A stretch of DNA of 5,813 nucleotides, from NCBI GenBank assembly GCA_946999025.1, contig CAMQBP010000134.1, positions 1-5,813 of the forward strand, in the 5' to 3' direction. Made by a program: the position numbers and the translations under genes. The notes under the pieces were generated by a model. That model was not told where the DNA came from, did not search any database, and saw nothing but the letters and a program-made list of their open reading frames with translations. The DNA is from an uncultured Prevotella sp. (GTDB lineage Bacteria; Bacteroidota; Bacteroidia; Bacteroidales; Bacteroidaceae). Positions 4,978 through 5,813 of this stretch are shown piece after piece; position 1 is the stretch's first letter; each line of letters starts with the position of its first letter.

Positions 4978-5813
4978 ATGGTATTGAACTATATTTGGGT
5001 TTCATTTTTCATCCTTGCCTTTGTCATCGCTTTGGCGAGAATGGTTTTCATGGGTGACATGGAGGTGTTTCCGGCCATGATGAATTCTACGTTTGACTCG
5101 TCCAAGACGGCTTTCGAGATTTCGCTGGGGCTTACGGGCGTGCTTTCTTTGTGGCTCGGCATCATGAAGATAGGCGAGCGGGGAGGCGTCATCAACGTCT
5201 TGGCTCGTATGCTTTCACCCGTATTCTCTAAGGTGTTTCCCGACATACCGAAGGGACATCCCGTCACAGGTTCTATCTTTATGAACATGGCGGCCAACAT
5301 GTTGGGGCTTGACAATGCCGCCACGCCGCTGGGACTGAAGGCCATGGAACAGCTACAGGAGCTGAACACGAGGAAGGACACGGCCACCAATCCGATGATT
5401 ATGTTCCTGGTTCTCAACACTTCGGGACTGACCTTGATACCCGTGAGCATCATGGTGTACCGCTCACAGCTGGGAGCTGCGCAGCCCACCGACATCTTCA
5501 TCCCCATTCTGCTGGCTACTTTTTTCTCTACCATTGCCGGTCTTATCATCACATCTATCTATCAGAAGATCAACCTGCTCAACAAGGTCATGTTGCTGAC
5601 CCTTGGCGGGATGGCGGTCATCGTGTCGCTCATCATCTGGGGATTCGGGCAGATGAGCAAGGACACGATGAACGTGGTGAGTACCAGTGTGGCCAACATT
5701 CTGCTCATGACCATCATCGTGCTGTTCATCTTCGCTGGCTTGCGCAAGAAAGTGAATGTCTACGACGCCTTCATCGAAGGGGCGAAAGACGGGTTTACCA
5801 CGGCTGTGCGCAT
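4978..5813 (+). CDS. Fused SpmA-SpmB Gate-domain membrane protein (5' part, cut by window end)
   Basis: The frame runs from ATG at 4978 off the right edge, giving 278 complete codons. It resembles Bacillus spore maturation protein SpmA: MVLNYIWVSFF at the N-terminus, ISLGLTGVLSLWLGIMKIGERGG at about 48-70, FSKVFPDIPKGHP at 83-95, and N106-M-L-G-L-D-N-A-A-T-P-L-G-L-K-A-M-E-Q at 106-125, a hallmark of the nucleoside-recognition (Gate) domain. Hydrophobic segments lie at about 5-20, 47-65, 140-160, 175-195, 204-221 and 238-256. From about 262 (YDAFIEGAKDGF) the sequence resembles the start of SpmB, so this is the fused SpmA-SpmB form known in Bacteroidetes. The role in non-spore-forming bacteria is unknown; transport or membrane assembly are guesses. 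The start is fixed by the conserved N-terminus despite internal ATGs at 5041 and 5050. It is divergent from the Nudix gene across 184 nt. Confidence 0.92.
   Translation, partial: MVLNYIWVSFFILAFVIALARMVFMGDMEVFPAMMNSTFDSSKTAFEISLGLTGVLSLWLGIMKIGERGGVINVLARMLSPVFSKVFPDIPKGHPVTGSIFMNMAANMLGLDNAATPLGLKAMEQLQELNTRKDTATNPMIMFLVLNTSGLTLIPVSIMVYRSQLGAAQPTDIFIPILLATFFSTIAGLIITSIYQKINLLNKVMLLTLGGMAVIVSLIIWGFGQMSKDTMNVVSTSVANILLMTIIVLFIFAGLRKKVNVYDAFIEGAKDGFTTAVR

Noticed and set aside
4990..4997. Second exact -7-like box TATATTTG
   Set aside because: The bases are the codons for the conserved Tyr-Ile-Trp of the SpmA N-terminus, which explains the match without a promoter.
4989..5552. Minus-strand open frame of 187 codons
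   Set aside because: It is antisense to the SpmA-SpmB gene, whose conserved motifs fix the coding strand; the frame is a shadow of its codon usage.

Overview
The window looks like a stretch of chromosome from an anaerobic Bacteroidales bacterium, most likely Prevotella in the broad sense. The pointers are Bacteroidetes-type -7 promoter boxes (TAnnTTTG), start codons without Shine-Dalgarno sequences behind A/T-rich leaders, a fused SpmA-SpmB membrane protein, and the style of the arginyl-tRNA synthetase. The genus is an inference from these traits and from protein resemblance recalled from memory; no database search was possible.

Layout from left to right. Positions 1-177 are non-coding and hold a REP-like palindrome, a G-quadruplex motif and a GC-rich hairpin behind argS. 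Positions 178-1998 (minus) are argS. Its upstream region has a clear -7 box (2102-2109) and a leader of about 100 nt rich in competing inverted repeats. Positions 2110-2350 are non-coding and carry the first copy of a 66-nt dispersed repeat. Positions 2351-2866 (minus) are a HutD/Ves-family cupin. Positions 2867-3750 form an 884-nt gene-free stretch with a four-unit 22-nt tandem array, a 9-bp stem-loop, the second copy of the dispersed repeat, three successive small hairpins and a perfect 18-bp palindrome. Positions 3751-4203 (minus, DIP1984 family) and 4230-4793 (minus, zinc-ribbon Nudix hydrolase) form a probable two-gene operon. Position 4978 to the window end (plus) is the 5' part of a fused spmA-spmB gene, divergent from the Nudix gene and cut by the window edge.

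The genes do not form one pathway. argS is housekeeping translation, hutD stands without other hut genes, the Nudix-DIP1984 pair is probably co-transcribed but its joint role is unknown, and spmAB encodes a Gate-domain membrane protein of unsettled function in non-sporulating bacteria. I see no complete new multi-gene system. The most interesting material is non-coding: the structured argS leader, the G-quadruplex directly behind the argS stop, the dispersed repeat pair, and the 22-nt array in the long gene-free stretch.
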